A stretch of 64,000 nucleotides of DNA from Streptomyces sp. NBRC 110611 (GCF_001590865.1 NZ_BBUY01000016.1:6085-70084); one strand, 5' to 3'; counted from the first letter of the stretch, positions 40,432 to 49,974 are shown. Notes: generated by a model not told the origin, from the sequence alone. Numbers and translations are program-made.

Positions 40432-43400
40432 TCAGCCGCGCAGGCAGCCGGCGAGCGTGGCCCGGGCGCCGGGCCCCACCACGGCCGCCCACTCCCCCGG
40501 CTCGGCCACCAGCCAGTCCTGTACCCGGCGTGCGAAGCCCGGCACCCTGCGTCCCAGCTCCACCAGCTCCCGGTCGAAACAGGCCGCGCCCTCGGGGGTA
40601 CGGATCAGCAGCATGCCGGTGCGGTGCACCAGCTCCCGGGTGCGGTCCTCCGGCCGGCGCTGCACGCCCTCGGCGGCCGCCCGCAGCAGCGCCTCCAGTA
40701 CGCGGGTGTCCTGGATGCCGTCCCCGTAGGCGCTGTGCGAGACCGCGTCCGCGTACGACGCCTCGTACGCCAGCAGCACCTCCAGCAGCTCCCGGCGGAG
40801 CGGGGCCGAGTCGCCGGATCCGGTCTCGGCCAGTACGGCGGCGAGCGCGCAGCGGACCGGTGCGGGGTACGCGGTGAGCAGCTCCACGGCGAGCGGGCGG
40901 AGCGTGGCGCGGGCGGCCGGTCCGCGTTCCAGGCGGTGCGCGAGGAACTCCGCGACCGGGCGCGCCGCGCGCTCCGGGCACTGGCCGGCGTAGCAGCGGA
41001 CCACGGCGGCGGCACGGGCGGCGAGGTCCGGTGTGTCGAGGCGGGCCAGCAGCCGCAGCAGGGCGGCCGCCACCGGCGGTCCCTCGCCGCTGGTCAGCCG
41101 GGTCCGGAAGGCGGCGAGCACGGCGTCGGGGCAGTCCGTGAGGGCGTCCGTGAAGGCCGTCGGCGGCAGCTGGGGGTCCCCGGCCACGAAGCGGGCCAGG
41201 GCCCGTTCCAGGAAGCGGGGCCGGCTGGCCGGGTCGCCGACCAGCAGGGCGAGCGCGGAGCCGTGGTGCGCCTCGTCGGCGGGCCGGGAGAGCAGGCGGA
41301 GGGCGGTCCGGCGCAGCAGTGCGCGGTCGGTGTCGCCGGTGGCGTACGGGGCGACCCGCAGGCCGTAGGTCACGGCGGCGAGGCGGCGCCGGGGGCGCTC
41401 GTCGTGCGCCCAGCGGTGGACGGCCCGGCACATCGCGGACGGCTCGTCCTCGGCGAGGGCGTCGAGCAGTTCGTCGCCCTTGGGGTGTGCGGCCGCCACC
41501 AGCGCCTCCGTGAGTTCGTCCAGGGCCGGCCGGCGGTGGGTGTGCAGCAGGGCCTGGGCGGCGCCCGCGACGGTGATCTCGCTCGGGGCGCCGGGGGCGG
41601 GGCGGGTCCGGCCCGCGGTGCCCCGGCGGCGTTGCAGGGGGCGGGGGTCGTCGAACCAGGCGCACAGCAGCGGCTGGATCCGGCCGGGGTCGGTGCTCAG
41701 CAGTGCGGCGGCCGCGTCGAGGAAGCGCGTCGGGCGGGCGGCGGGCGGCTCGCCGGGAGCCTCCGGTGCGGGCTCCCCGGGGGCCGGCTCCGGGGGGACG
41801 GGGTGGACGCGGACGCGGGGTGGCCGGGCGAAGGGGAGGCGGTCGGCGCGGCGGCGTTCCGGGCCGGCCGGCGGCCCGTCGGCGGGCAGCAGGCGGCGCA
41901 GCAGGTCCATCCGGTCCCCGTCGGGCAGGGCCAGCCGCGCCCAGAACCACGGTCCGAACGCCGCCAGGCCGGTCCGTGCGAAGCCGCCGGCCCGCAGCGA
42001 GCGTTCGGTGATCCGGTCGGCGAGCAGCCGCAGCACACCCGTGTACGGCCGGGCGTCGGGGACCCGGAGCAGCACCCCGGCCAGCACCTGGGCGGACCAC
42101 CGGCGGCTCGCCGCGTCCCGGCCGCCCGGCTCCGCGTCCGCGTTCGCGTCCCCGTCGTCGGCGGCGGTCGCCAGCTGCGCCAGCTCCGCGAGGCGGAAGG
42201 TCAGCTGTACCGTCCCCTGGCGCCGGGCGAGCAGCAGCAGTCCGTGTACGGCGGGCCCGAAGCGGAGTCCGCCGGGGACGGGCAACAGATCGGGGTCCGC
42301 GTGGGCGCCCTGCAGCCACTCGGCGAACTCCTCGTGCGCGAAGCGGTATCCGGGGCCGGCGGCGACCAGCAGCCCCTCGGCGAGTACCGCGGCGGCCCAG
42401 CCGGAGCCGGGCGGGAAGACCTCCTCGAAGGCGGTACGGTCCAGCGCGCCGGGGCCGGAGCCCAGGCAGCGGCGGGCGGCCTCGTGGACCTGGCCGGTGA
42501 CCTGGGCGGCGAGCCGGCGGACGGCGGTGCCGCGCGGCCCGGGACGGTGGGCGGCCGCGATCCGCCGGGCGATGCGCAGGCACATCAGGCCGAGGTAGGC
42601 GTCGAAGATCTCATGGCGGTCCGGGCTGCCGAGGACCGGCGGCGGCCCGTCGGCGGCCCCCCCGGCTCCGGGGGCGTACGGTCCGTCGCCGCGCGATCCG
42701 TCGCCGTCCTGTCCGTCGCCGTCCTGTCCGTCGCCACGCGATCCATCGCCGCGCGATCCGTCGCCGCGCCGTCCATCGCCGTCCGGCCCGTCACCGCACG
42801 GCCCGTCGTCGTCCAGGAGCTCCGCCCCGACCTCCGCGAGCAGCCGCAGGGCCAGGGGGTGGCGGGCGTCCGGCGCGGCCGGTGCGCCGGCCGGCAGCCG
42901 GTAGCGGCGGCGGGCCAGCTCCGCCGCCGCCTCGGGCAGGTCCCCGATGCCGGTACAGGCGGGCAGCCCGGGCAGCGGGCGGCGCGGGCGGTGCAGCAGA
43001 CCGGGCGGGAAGAGCGGGCCGGCCTGCTCCCAGTACGCGGGGCGGCAGGCGAGGACCAGCCGTACGCCGGCGGTGCGCAGCCAGTCGGCGGTGGCGGCGG
43101 TCCACGCGGCCAGCCGCTCCCGCCGCGCCAGGTCGGCCGGCATCTCCTCGGGCGCGTCGAGGAGGACGAGCAGTGGACGGCCGGTCGCCCTCGCCAGCCG
43201 GGCCACGGCGTCGGGGGTGAGGTCCGCCGGGTCGCCGGCGGTCCGGCCGGCCGCGGCGAGGGTCTGGCCCGCGGAGCGCAGTGCGCGCCCGACGGCGGCG
43301 CGTACGCCGTCGTCGCCGGCCCGCAGCTCGGCGCCGCGCAGCCGGACGGCGGGCCCCGCGTCCGGGCCGGCGGCGCGGCGGGCGGTGAACCGGGCCAGCT

Positions 43401-44259
43401 CGGTGCTGCGCCCGGTGCCCGGCTCCCCCACCAGGGCCAGCACGCCGGGCCCGTCGCCGTCCGCGAAGTACCTGAACTCCTCGGCCACGTCGGGCCGTTC
43501 GACCGCCTCCGGGCCGCGCGGAGGCCGCTCGCTCCGGCCGGCGAGGACCGCGGTGAGCCGTAGCGCTCCGGCCGCATTGAGCTCGCTGCCGTACGCGGGG
43601 ACGGTCCGTGCGTTACGCTCCAGCAGCGCGGCGAGCGCGCCCCGGGGGACGGCCTCGGCGACCGCGCGCAGCGGGATGGCGAAGCCGCCCGCCCGGCGGC
43701 CGGAGTGCAGGGCGGTGCCCAGGACCCCGAGGACGGTGCCGGTGCGGGCGTCCAGTACCGGGCCGCCGACCGCCGGGCCGCCCAGCCGCAGCGCCTCCCG
43801 GCCGCCCGCGCAGAGGCCCAGCTCCAGCGTCTCGTCGAGGAGATGGACACGGTCGGTGGCGGTGTACGTCACTCCGGAGGCGGGTCCGGTGACCGTACCG
43901 TCCAGCCAGCCGCCGGCCCAGATCCGGGCGCCGGTGCCCGGGGCGGGGCGGCCGGTGGCGACGGGCAGCGGTACCAGCCGGCGCAACCGGTGGTCATCGG
44001 TCCGTACGAGGGCGAGCCCGGCCTCCGGGAGGGGCGTGACCGTGGTGGGCTCCGCCGGGCGGCTCCACCCGGCCGTCCCGGAGACGCTCCCGCTCGCGGC
44101 CATCGGCTGCAGCACCAGCCGCTCCGCGCCGTCCACCGCCTCGTGGCTGGTGACGATCGTGCCGTCGTGGTCCGCGAGGAACCCCGTGCCGCGCGTGCGA
44201 CCTGCCAGATCGCGGATGCGCACCAGCGCCGCGTCCGCATCGGCATCCAGCAACGCCAT
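40432..44259 (-). CDS. Giant protein: degenerate trypsin-like domain, P-loop NTPase and helical repeats
   Basis: 1275 residues. An N-terminal trypsin-like fold (1-240) keeps the His strand (GTIVTSHEAVDG), but the Asp position of DLAL reads GLALV and the Ser position of GDSGGP reads PAVGGPVLD, so it should not be a protease. Next is an NTPase with ALVGEPGTGRSTELARFTAR (Walker A with Arg for Lys) and the Walker B strand PLLVLLDAPEEMPADLA. A run of [CDR]GDG[PRSQ] pentapeptides (about eight) follows, then ~700 residues of Leu/Ala/Arg-rich helical repeats, possibly HEAT-like. The architecture resembles STAND/NACHT signalling proteins, with the dead protease as sensor or effector-associated domain. 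It lies 241 bases upstream of ribF. Function unknown. Confidence 0.8.
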   Translation of the reverse strand: MALLDADADAALVRIRDLAGRTRGTGFLADHDGTIVTSHEAVDGAERLVLQPMAASGSVSGTAGWSRPAEPTTVTPLPEAGLALVRTDDHRLRRLVPLPVATGRPAPGTGARIWAGGWLDGTVTGPASGVTYTATDRVHLLDETLELGLCAGGREALRLGGPAVGGPVLDARTGTVLGVLGTALHSGRRAGGFAIPLRAVAEAVPRGALAALLERNARTVPAYGSELNAAGALRLTAVLAGRSERPPRGPEAVERPDVAEEFRYFADGDGPGVLALVGEPGTGRSTELARFTARRAAGPDAGPAVRLRGAELRAGDDGVRAAVGRALRSAGQTLAAAGRTAGDPADLTPDAVARLARATGRPLLVLLDAPEEMPADLARRERLAAWTAATADWLRTAGVRLVLACRPAYWEQAGPLFPPGLLHRPRRPLPGLPACTGIGDLPEAAAELARRRYRLPAGAPAAPDARHPLALRLLAEVGAELLDDDGPCGDGPDGDGRRGDGSRGDGSRGDGQDGDGQDGDGSRGDGPYAPGAGGAADGPPPVLGSPDRHEIFDAYLGLMCLRIARRIAAAHRPGPRGTAVRRLAAQVTGQVHEAARRCLGSGPGALDRTAFEEVFPPGSGWAAAVLAEGLLVAAGPGYRFAHEEFAEWLQGAHADPDLLPVPGGLRFGPAVHGLLLLARRQGTVQLTFRLAELAQLATAADDGDANADAEPGGRDAASRRWSAQVLAGVLLRVPDARPYTGVLRLLADRITERSLRAGGFARTGLAAFGPWFWARLALPDGDRMDLLRRLLPADGPPAGPERRRADRLPFARPPRVRVHPVPPEPAPGEPAPEAPGEPPAARPTRFLDAAAALLSTDPGRIQPLLCAWFDDPRPLQRRRGTAGRTRPAPGAPSEITVAGAAQALLHTHRRPALDELTEALVAAAHPKGDELLDALAEDEPSAMCRAVHRWAHDERPRRRLAAVTYGLRVAPYATGDTDRALLRRTALRLLSRPADEAHHGSALALLVGDPASRPRFLERALARFVAGDPQLPPTAFTDALTDCPDAVLAAFRTRLTSGEGPPVAAALLRLLARLDTPDLAARAAAVVRCYAGQCPERAARPVAEFLAHRLERGPAARATLRPLAVELLTAYPAPVRCALAAVLAETGSGDSAPLRRELLEVLLAYEASYADAVSHSAYGDGIQDTRVLEALLRAAAEGVQRRPEDRTRELVHRTGMLLIRTPEGAACFDRELVELGRRVPGFARRVQDWLVAEPGEWAAVVGPGARATLAGCLRG
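42680..42800 (-). repeat. 15-bp tandem repeats coding for xGDGx pentapeptides
   Basis: About eight 15-base units within the giant gene encode CGDGP, DGDGR, RGDGS, RGDGS, RGDGQ, DGDGQ, DGDGS and RGDGP. The in-frame period keeps the protein intact when copy number changes. It is a flexible linker between the NTPase domain and the helical repeats. Confidence 0.8.
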
Positions 44260-44396
44260 TGCCGATCCTCCCCGCCTGTGCCGTCCTCCGACGGTAGGCA
44301 GGTGGTGATCGTTACGGGAGAGGGCTCTGGGAACGCGCCCCCGTCCGCGCCTTGATTCACTCCGAGCGCCTCACCGAATGAGTGAAAGCTCCTGGC

Positions 44397-44481
44397 CCGC
44401 TGGATAGAGATCCAGCGGAGGGGGATGGTGGAGCGCGGACCGCCGCTCCGCTCGCGCCGGGCGGCCCGCGTTCCACCACCC
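44397..44481. terminator. Hairpins downstream of truB
   Basis: A perfect 9-bp hairpin (44397-44405, 44410-44418, loop AGAG) and beside it an imperfect ~20-bp inverted repeat (44421-44443 with 44461-44481). Both lie after the truB stop on the minus strand and should end the rimP-to-truB unit. The 266-base gap 44260-44525 holds no gene. Confidence 0.7.
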
Positions 44482-44525
44482 TTCCGGCCCAGGAGTGCCG
44501 GTGAGCCCAGGGGTGCTGGTGCGCC

Positions 44526-45455
44526 TCAGACGGCGAAGACCGCCAGGCTCTTGGCCTTCCCGCCCTGGTTCTCCACCAGTGCCAGGAACGTGCCGTCCGG
44601 CCCGAAGGCCGCGACGGGGCCGTCGCCCTCGAAGCGCGGCATGGCGATCCGCGCGCCGTTCAGCAGCAGCCGGGCCTGCGCCTCGGTGACGTCCCAGCGG
44701 GTGAACGCCGCGTCGGCGGCCTCCCCTACGGGCATGACGGGCAGCCCGCCGCCCTCGGGGTCGTCCACCGCGGCCTGCAGCTGCTCCAGGGTGCGCGCCC
44801 GGTCCAGCTTGTACGGGCCGACGCGGGTGCGGCGCAGCGCGGTGAGGTGCCCGCCGACGCCGAGCCCGGCGCCCAGGTCGCGGGCGAGGGCGCGGATGTA
44901 CGTACCGGAGGAGCACTCGACGGAGACCAGCAGGTCGGTCACCGGCGTGCCGTCCTCGGCCTCGGCCTCGTGCACGGAGTGCACCACGAACGAGGAGACG
45001 GTCACCGGGCGGGCCGGGATCTCCACGTCCTCGCCCTGGCGGATCCGCGCGTAGGACCGCTTGCCGTCGATCTTGATGGCGCTGACCTTGGACGGGACCT
45101 GCATGATCGCGCCGGTCAGCTGTGCGACACCGGCGTCGATGTCCTCGCGGGCGAGGCCGTGCGCCGCCTTGGCGGCGGTGATCTCGCCCTCGGCGTCGTC
45201 GGTGACGGTGGTCTGGCCGAGCCGGATGGTGCCGACGTACTCCTTCTCCGTCAGCGCGAGGTGGCCGAGGAGCTTGGTGGCCCGCTCCAGGCCCAGGACG
45301 AGTACGCCGGTGGCCATCGGGTCGAGGGTGCCGGCGTGCCCGACCCGGCGGGTACGGGCCATCCCGCGCATCTTCGCCACCACGTCGTGCGAAGTGAAGC
45401 CGGACGGCTTGTCGACGATGACAAGGCCGCCCGGCTTGTTGCTCTGCCGCTTCAT
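44526..45455 (-). CDS. truB: tRNA pseudouridine-55 synthase
   Basis: 309 residues. Makes pseudouridine 55 in the T-loop of tRNAs. GGLVIVDKPSGFTSHDVVAK and VGHAGTLDPMATGVLVLGLE contain the catalytic Asp (TLDP), and KEYVGTIRLGQTT and SSGTYIRALARDLG are typical. The C-terminal PUA-like domain is the actinobacterial form. The ATG at 45455 overlaps the rbfA stop (ATGA), so it is coupled to rbfA. Confidence 0.96.
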   Translation of the reverse strand: MKRQSNKPGGLVIVDKPSGFTSHDVVAKMRGMARTRRVGHAGTLDPMATGVLVLGLERATKLLGHLALTEKEYVGTIRLGQTTVTDDAEGEITAAKAAHGLAREDIDAGVAQLTGAIMQVPSKVSAIKIDGKRSYARIRQGEDVEIPARPVTVSSFVVHSVHEAEAEDGTPVTDLLVSVECSSGTYIRALARDLGAGLGVGGHLTALRRTRVGPYKLDRARTLEQLQAAVDDPEGGGLPVMPVGEAADAAFTRWDVTEAQARLLLNGARIAMPRFEGDGPVAAFGPDGTFLALVENQGGKAKSLAVFAV

Positions 45456-45907
45456 GCTCCCGCTCGGCCCTCGTCGTCCACGTCGCTGCCGGGCTTGCGG
45501 TACGGGTCGGCGTCGCCGGCGTACTGGGCGCCCGAGGAGACCTCCCGCACCTTGGCGTCCGAGGCCCGCGCCTTGTCGAGCAGGTCCTCGATCGTCTTGG
45601 CGTTCTCCGGCAGGGCGTCCGCGACGAACGTCAGGGTCGGCGTGAACTTGGTGCCGGCCGCGGCGCCGACCGCGGAGCGCAGGATGCCCTTGGCGCTCTC
45701 CAGGCCGGCGGCGGCGCTGGCACGGTCCTCGTCGTCGCCGTAGACCGTGTAGAAGACCGTAGCCTCCCGCAGGTCGCCGGTGACCCGGGTGTCCGTGATG
45801 GTCACATGCGTACCGAGCCGCGGGTCCTTGATTCCGCGCTGCAGCTTCTGGGCGACCACCTCCCGGATGAGGTCCGCCAGCTTCTTCGCCCGCGCATTGT
45901 CGGCCAC
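45452..45907 (-). CDS. rbfA: Ribosome-binding factor A
   Basis: 151 residues. Late 30S assembly factor with a KH-like fold: ADLIREVVAQKLQRGIKDPR, VTITDTRVTGDLREATVFYT and LPENAKTIEDLLDKA. The tail is acidic and disordered. The start is GTG at 45907. Its stop overlaps the truB start. It is 66 bases after DUF503, part of the usual infB-DUF503-rbfA-truB order of actinobacteria. Confidence 0.95.
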   Translation of the reverse strand: MADNARAKKLADLIREVVAQKLQRGIKDPRLGTHVTITDTRVTGDLREATVFYTVYGDDEDRASAAAGLESAKGILRSAVGAAAGTKFTPTLTFVADALPENAKTIEDLLDKARASDAKVREVSSGAQYAGDADPYRKPGSDVDDEGRAGA

Positions 45908-45973
45908 TGGTCCTTCTCCTTCTTGTCTTTCACGATTGTGCTTCCACCGGCGGTGACGTGCCCCGTCATCGGG

Positions 45974-46267
45974 TCAGTCGTCGTCGCCGTGCAGCCGCCG
46001 GTGTACCGACAGCAGCTCCACTTCGGGCCGTGCGGCGACCAGGCGCTCGCAGCGGTCCATGACTTCGGTGAGGTGCCCCGGGTCCCCGGACACCACCGCC
46101 AGGCCGATCCGGGCCCTGCGGTAGAGGTCCTGGTCCCCGACCTCCGCGACGCTCACCGCGAACTTGCGATGCAGCTCGGCGACGAGCGGGCGGACGACGG
46201 AGCGCTTCTCCTTCAGCGACCGTACGTCGCCGAGGAGCAGGTCGAAGGACAGTGTCCCTACGTACAT
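45974..46267 (-). CDS. DUF503 family protein
   Basis: 97 residues. MYVGTLSFDLLLGDVRSLKE, KRSVVRPLVAELHRKFAVSV, EVGDQDLYRRARIGLAVVSG and the rest give the ferredoxin-like DUF503 pattern. Such genes lie between infB and rbfA in many actinobacteria and Firmicutes; the molecular role is unknown. The start is ATG at 46267; a terminator-like hairpin precedes it at 46336-46380. Confidence 0.93.
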   Translation of the reverse strand: MYVGTLSFDLLLGDVRSLKEKRSVVRPLVAELHRKFAVSVAEVGDQDLYRRARIGLAVVSGDPGHLTEVMDRCERLVAARPEVELLSVHRRLHGDDD

Positions 46268-46335
46268 GCATCAACAGGTCAAGCCACCTGTGGGGCCTTA
46301 GGTGTACGTGTCATTTCGAACCGTACACGCAACGG

Positions 46336-46380
46336 CCGGGGCCGATCGACGGGGTTTTTCACCCCGCCAACCGGCCCCGG
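46336..46380 (-). terminator. Nested hairpin after infB
   Basis: Outer 9-bp arms (46336-46344 and 46372-46380) enclose an inner 6-bp stem (46350-46355, 46361-46366) with a TTTTC loop, 65 bases after the infB stop and before the DUF503 start. Probably partial termination within the operon. Confidence 0.65.
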
Positions 46381-46444
46381 CCAGCCCCTCGCCCGGCCAC
46401 CGCCCCTAGTGGGCCGCGCCGAGCGCGGGCTGTGACATGCGTGA

Positions 46445-49400
46445 TCAGCCGCGCGGCTTCTCCCGCATCTCGTACGTCGCGATGACGTCGTCGACCTTGA
46501 TGTCGTTGAAGTTGCCGAGGTTGATACCGCCCTCGAACCCTTCGCGGATCTCGGTGACGTCGTCCTTGAAGCGGCGCAGGCCCTCGATGGTGAGGTTCTC
46601 CGCGACCACCTTGCCGTCGCGGATGAGGCGGGCCTTGGTGTTCCGCCGGACCTCGCCGGAGCGGATGAGAACACCCGCGATGTTGCCCAGCTTGGACGAC
46701 TTGAAGACCTCGCGGATCTCCGCCGTGCCGAGCTCGACCTCCTCGTACTCCGGCTTGAGCATGCCCTTGAGGGCCGCCTCGATCTCCTCGATCGCCTGGT
46801 AGATGACCGAGTAGTAGCGGACGTCGACGCCCTCGCGCTCGGCCATCTGCGTGGCGCGGCCCTCGGCCCGCACGTTGAAGCCGATGACGATCGCGTCGGA
46901 GCCGGACGCCAGGTTGATGTCGGACTCCGTGACCGCACCGACGCCGCGGTGCAGCACCCGGATGTCGACCTCTTCGCCGACGTCGAGCTGGAGCAGCGAC
47001 GACTCCAGAGCCTCGACCGAACCGGACGCGTCGCCCTTGATGATGAGGTTGAGCTGCTGGACCTCGCCGGCCTTGAGCACCTTGTCCAGGTCCTCCAGCG
47101 ACACCCGGCGGGTGCGCTTGGCGAAGGCGGCGTTGCGCTCGCGCGCCGCGCGCTTCTCGGCGATCTGGCGGGCCGTACGGTCCTCGTCGACCACCAGGAA
47201 GTTGTCGCCGGCGCCCGGGACGTTGGTCAGACCCAGGACCAGGACCGGGGTCGACGGACCCGCTTCCTCGACGTTGTTGCCCTTGTCGTCGAGCATCGCG
47301 CGGACCCGGCCGTAGGCGTCGCCGACGACCATCGTCTCGCCGACGCGGAGGGTACCGCGCTGGACGAGGACGGTGGCCACGGCGCCGCGGCCGCGGTCGA
47401 GGTGGGCCTCGATCGCGATGCCCTGCGCGTCCTGCTGCTCGTTGGCGCGCAGGTCGAGGGCGGCGTCCGCGGTGAGGACGACGGCCTCGAGCAGCTGCTC
47501 GATATTGGTGCCCTGGCGGGCGGAGATGTCGACGAACATGGTGTCGCCGCCGTACTCCTCGGCCACCAGGCCGTACTCGGTCAGCTGACCGCGCACCTTG
47601 GTCGGGTCGGCGCCCTCGACGTCGATCTTGTTGACCGCGACCACGATCGGCACATCGGCCGCCTTGGCGTGGTTCAGGGCCTCGATCGTCTGCGGCATGA
47701 CACCGTCGTTGGCCGCCACCACGAGGATCGCGATGTCGGTCGACTTGGCACCACGGGCACGCATGGCGGTGAACGCCTCGTGACCCGGGGTGTCGATGAA
47801 GGTGATCGCGCGGTCTTCGTCGTTGACGTTGGTCGTGACCTGGTACGCACCGATGTGCTGGGTGATACCGCCGGCCTCGCCCGCGACGACGTTGGTCTTG
47901 CGGATGGCGTCGAGCAGGCGGGTCTTGCCGTGGTCGACGTGACCCATGACGGTCACCACCGGCGGACGCGCGACGAGCATCTCCTCGCCGCCCTCGTTCT
48001 CACCGAAGTCGATGTCGAAGGACTCGAGGAGCTCGCGGTCCTCCTCCTCCGGGCTGACGATCTCGACGACGTAGTTCATCTCGTCGGCGAGCAGCTGCAG
48101 CGTCTCGTCGGAGACCGACTGGGTCGCGGTGACCATCTCGCCCAGGTTCAGCATGACCTGGACCAGCGACGCCGGGTTGGCGTTGATCTTCTCCGCGAAG
48201 TCGGTCAGCGAGGCACCGCGCGACAGGCGGACGGTCTGGCCGTTGCCGCGCGGCAGCATGATGCCGCCGACCGACGGGGCCTGCATGGCCTCGTACTCCT
48301 GACGGCGCTGCCGCTTCGACTTGCGGCCACGACGCGCCGGACCGCCGGGACGGCCGAACGCACCCTGCGTGCCACCACGGCCGCCGGGACCGCCGGGACG
48401 GCCACCGAAGCCGGGACGGCCGCCGCCGAAGCCACCGCCGCCACCGGGGCCGCCGCCACCGGGACGGCCGGCGAAACCGCCGCCGCCACCCGGACGACCG
48501 CCGCCGCCACCGGGACGGCCGGCGAAGCCGCCGCCGCCACCCGGACGACCGCCGCCACCGGGACGCCCGGCACCGCCGGGACCACGGCCGCCGCCACCGG
48601 GGCCCGGACGCGGGCCGGCAGCCGGACGCTGCGGCATCATGCCCGGGTTCGGGCGGTTACCGCCGCCGGGACGCGGACCGGCGCCGCCGCCGGGAGCCGC
48701 ACCCTGCGGGCGGGGCATACCACCGGGGGTCGGACGCGGGCCCTGGCCCTGCGGACGGGGGCCGCCCTGGCCGCCGCCCTGCGGACGCGGCGCACCGGGA
48801 CCACCCTGGCCGCCGGGGCGCGGAGCGCCACCGGGACGGGGGGCCTGCGGACGGGCCATGCCCGTGGAGCCGCTGGAGGTGAAGGGGTTGTTGCCCGGAC
48901 GCGGACCGGACGGCCGCGCACCGGGACGGGGGCCCGGACGCTCGCCGCCGGGACGCGGGGCGCCGCCACGGCCCTGACCGCCCTGACCGCCCTGGGCGGG
49001 GCCGGGACGGGCGCCGGGGCGCGGACCGGGGGTCGCGCCGGGGCGGGGTGCCGAAGGAGCCGCGGGCGCGGACGGCGGGGCCTGGAACTCGGGCTGCGCG
49101 GGGGCGGCCGGAGCGGGCTTGGGTGCCGCGGGGCGCGCCGGGGTGGGGCGCGGGCCCGGGGTGGGAGTGCTCTTGGGGGCCGCGGGGGCCTGGGCCGCCT
49201 CGGCGGCGGCGGGGGCCGGAGCCGCGGGGCCCGGCTTGGGGGCGGCGCCCGGCTTCGGGGCAGCCGGACGAGCCGCCTGCGCCGGAGAGGGCGCCGACGG
49301 CTTCGCGGGGGCCGACTTGCGCGGCGCCGCGGGCTTCCCGGCGGCGCGGCCGCTGCCGCTGCCTGCCTGGAAAGCGTCGGTCAGCTTGCGAACAACCGGC

Positions 49401-49519
49401 GCCTCGATCGTCGAGGACGCCGAACGGACGAATTCACCAAGTTCTTGGAGCTTGGCCATGACGACCTTGCTCTCTACGCCGAACTCCTTGGCGAGCTCGT
49501 ATACCCGGACCTTAGCCAC
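46445..49519 (-). CDS. infB: Translation initiation factor IF-2
   Basis: 1024 residues. GTPase that places initiator tRNA on the 30S subunit and helps subunits join. The N-terminal IF2N domain is AKVRVYELAKEFGVESKVVM; residues ~50-400 are a long Pro/Ala/Gly/Arg-rich region with repeated RPGGGGGFAGRPGGGG units. A second IF2N (RRQRRQEYEAMQAPSVGGIM) and the G domain follow: G1 VMGHVDHGKTRLLD (~528), G2 GGITQHIGAYQV, G3 DTPGHEAF, G4 NKID. Domains II and IV close the chain. It ends TYEMREKPRG. The long Gly-rich region is normal for Streptomyces IF-2. Confidence 0.97.
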   Translation of the reverse strand: MAKVRVYELAKEFGVESKVVMAKLQELGEFVRSASSTIEAPVVRKLTDAFQAGSGSGRAAGKPAAPRKSAPAKPSAPSPAQAARPAAPKPGAAPKPGPAAPAPAAAEAAQAPAAPKSTPTPGPRPTPARPAAPKPAPAAPAQPEFQAPPSAPAAPSAPRPGATPGPRPGARPGPAQGGQGGQGRGGAPRPGGERPGPRPGARPSGPRPGNNPFTSSGSTGMARPQAPRPGGAPRPGGQGGPGAPRPQGGGQGGPRPQGQGPRPTPGGMPRPQGAAPGGGAGPRPGGGNRPNPGMMPQRPAAGPRPGPGGGGRGPGGAGRPGGGGRPGGGGGFAGRPGGGGGRPGGGGGFAGRPGGGGPGGGGGFGGGRPGFGGRPGGPGGRGGTQGAFGRPGGPARRGRKSKRQRRQEYEAMQAPSVGGIMLPRGNGQTVRLSRGASLTDFAEKINANPASLVQVMLNLGEMVTATQSVSDETLQLLADEMNYVVEIVSPEEEDRELLESFDIDFGENEGGEEMLVARPPVVTVMGHVDHGKTRLLDAIRKTNVVAGEAGGITQHIGAYQVTTNVNDEDRAITFIDTPGHEAFTAMRARGAKSTDIAILVVAANDGVMPQTIEALNHAKAADVPIVVAVNKIDVEGADPTKVRGQLTEYGLVAEEYGGDTMFVDISARQGTNIEQLLEAVVLTADAALDLRANEQQDAQGIAIEAHLDRGRGAVATVLVQRGTLRVGETMVVGDAYGRVRAMLDDKGNNVEEAGPSTPVLVLGLTNVPGAGDNFLVVDEDRTARQIAEKRAARERNAAFAKRTRRVSLEDLDKVLKAGEVQQLNLIIKGDASGSVEALESSLLQLDVGEEVDIRVLHRGVGAVTESDINLASGSDAIVIGFNVRAEGRATQMAEREGVDVRYYSVIYQAIEEIEAALKGMLKPEYEEVELGTAEIREVFKSSKLGNIAGVLIRSGEVRRNTKARLIRDGKVVAENLTIEGLRRFKDDVTEIREGFEGGINLGNFNDIKVDDVIATYEMREKPRG

Positions 49520-49695
49520 TTCGCTCCTTCTGGTCCGGGGTGTCCACCGGACCGTCGCTACTTCATGGGCGTACTCATCGCGTACTCATCGAGTGCTCAT
49601 CGCAATCTCGACCTACTTCCGACTCGCGAGGTACCTGACCGCACGGTTCTCCGTGCGCTGTGCGTTTCTTGCTGTGCTCTGTTGCAATGGCGGCT

Positions 49696-49974
49696 TCAAC
49701 CAGCGCCCCGCTCGAGGTACCGGCGCAAGTCCGTCGTATCGAACGGTCCCCGGCCCCGGAAGGCCCGGGGGAACGCCCGGCGGCGAACCGCCAGGTCGAG
49801 GCAGACCAGTGTCGGGTGCACGTATGCACCCCGGCCGGGCAGCGTACCGCGAGGATCAGGAGCACACTCACCCTCGATCACCACGATGCGCAGCAAATCG
49901 CCCTTGGCCGTCCGCTCCCGGCATCCCAGACATGTGCGCTCAGGGCATGCGCGGGCATGCGTCCGGCCAGACAC
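49696..49974 (-). CDS. YlxR/DUF448 family RNA-binding protein
   Basis: 92 residues. ACPERTCLGCRERTAKGDLL and VVIEGECAPDPRGTLPGRGA match the YlxR family (GRGAY motif), a small nucleic-acid-binding protein between nusA and infB. In other bacteria it modulates RNase P. The start is GTG at 49974 with GGAGG about 12 bases upstream. It lies 180 bases from nusA and 176 from infB; both gaps hold no gene. Confidence 0.92.
   Translation of the reverse strand: MSGRTHARACPERTCLGCRERTAKGDLLRIVVIEGECAPDPRGTLPGRGAYVHPTLVCLDLAVRRRAFPRAFRGRGPFDTTDLRRYLERGAG

Noticed and set aside
40129..43563. 1144-residue plus-strand open frame opposite the giant protease/NTPase gene
   Set aside because: Gly/Arg/Gln low-complexity antisense frame with no domain; the minus strand carries the P-loop and fold motifs.
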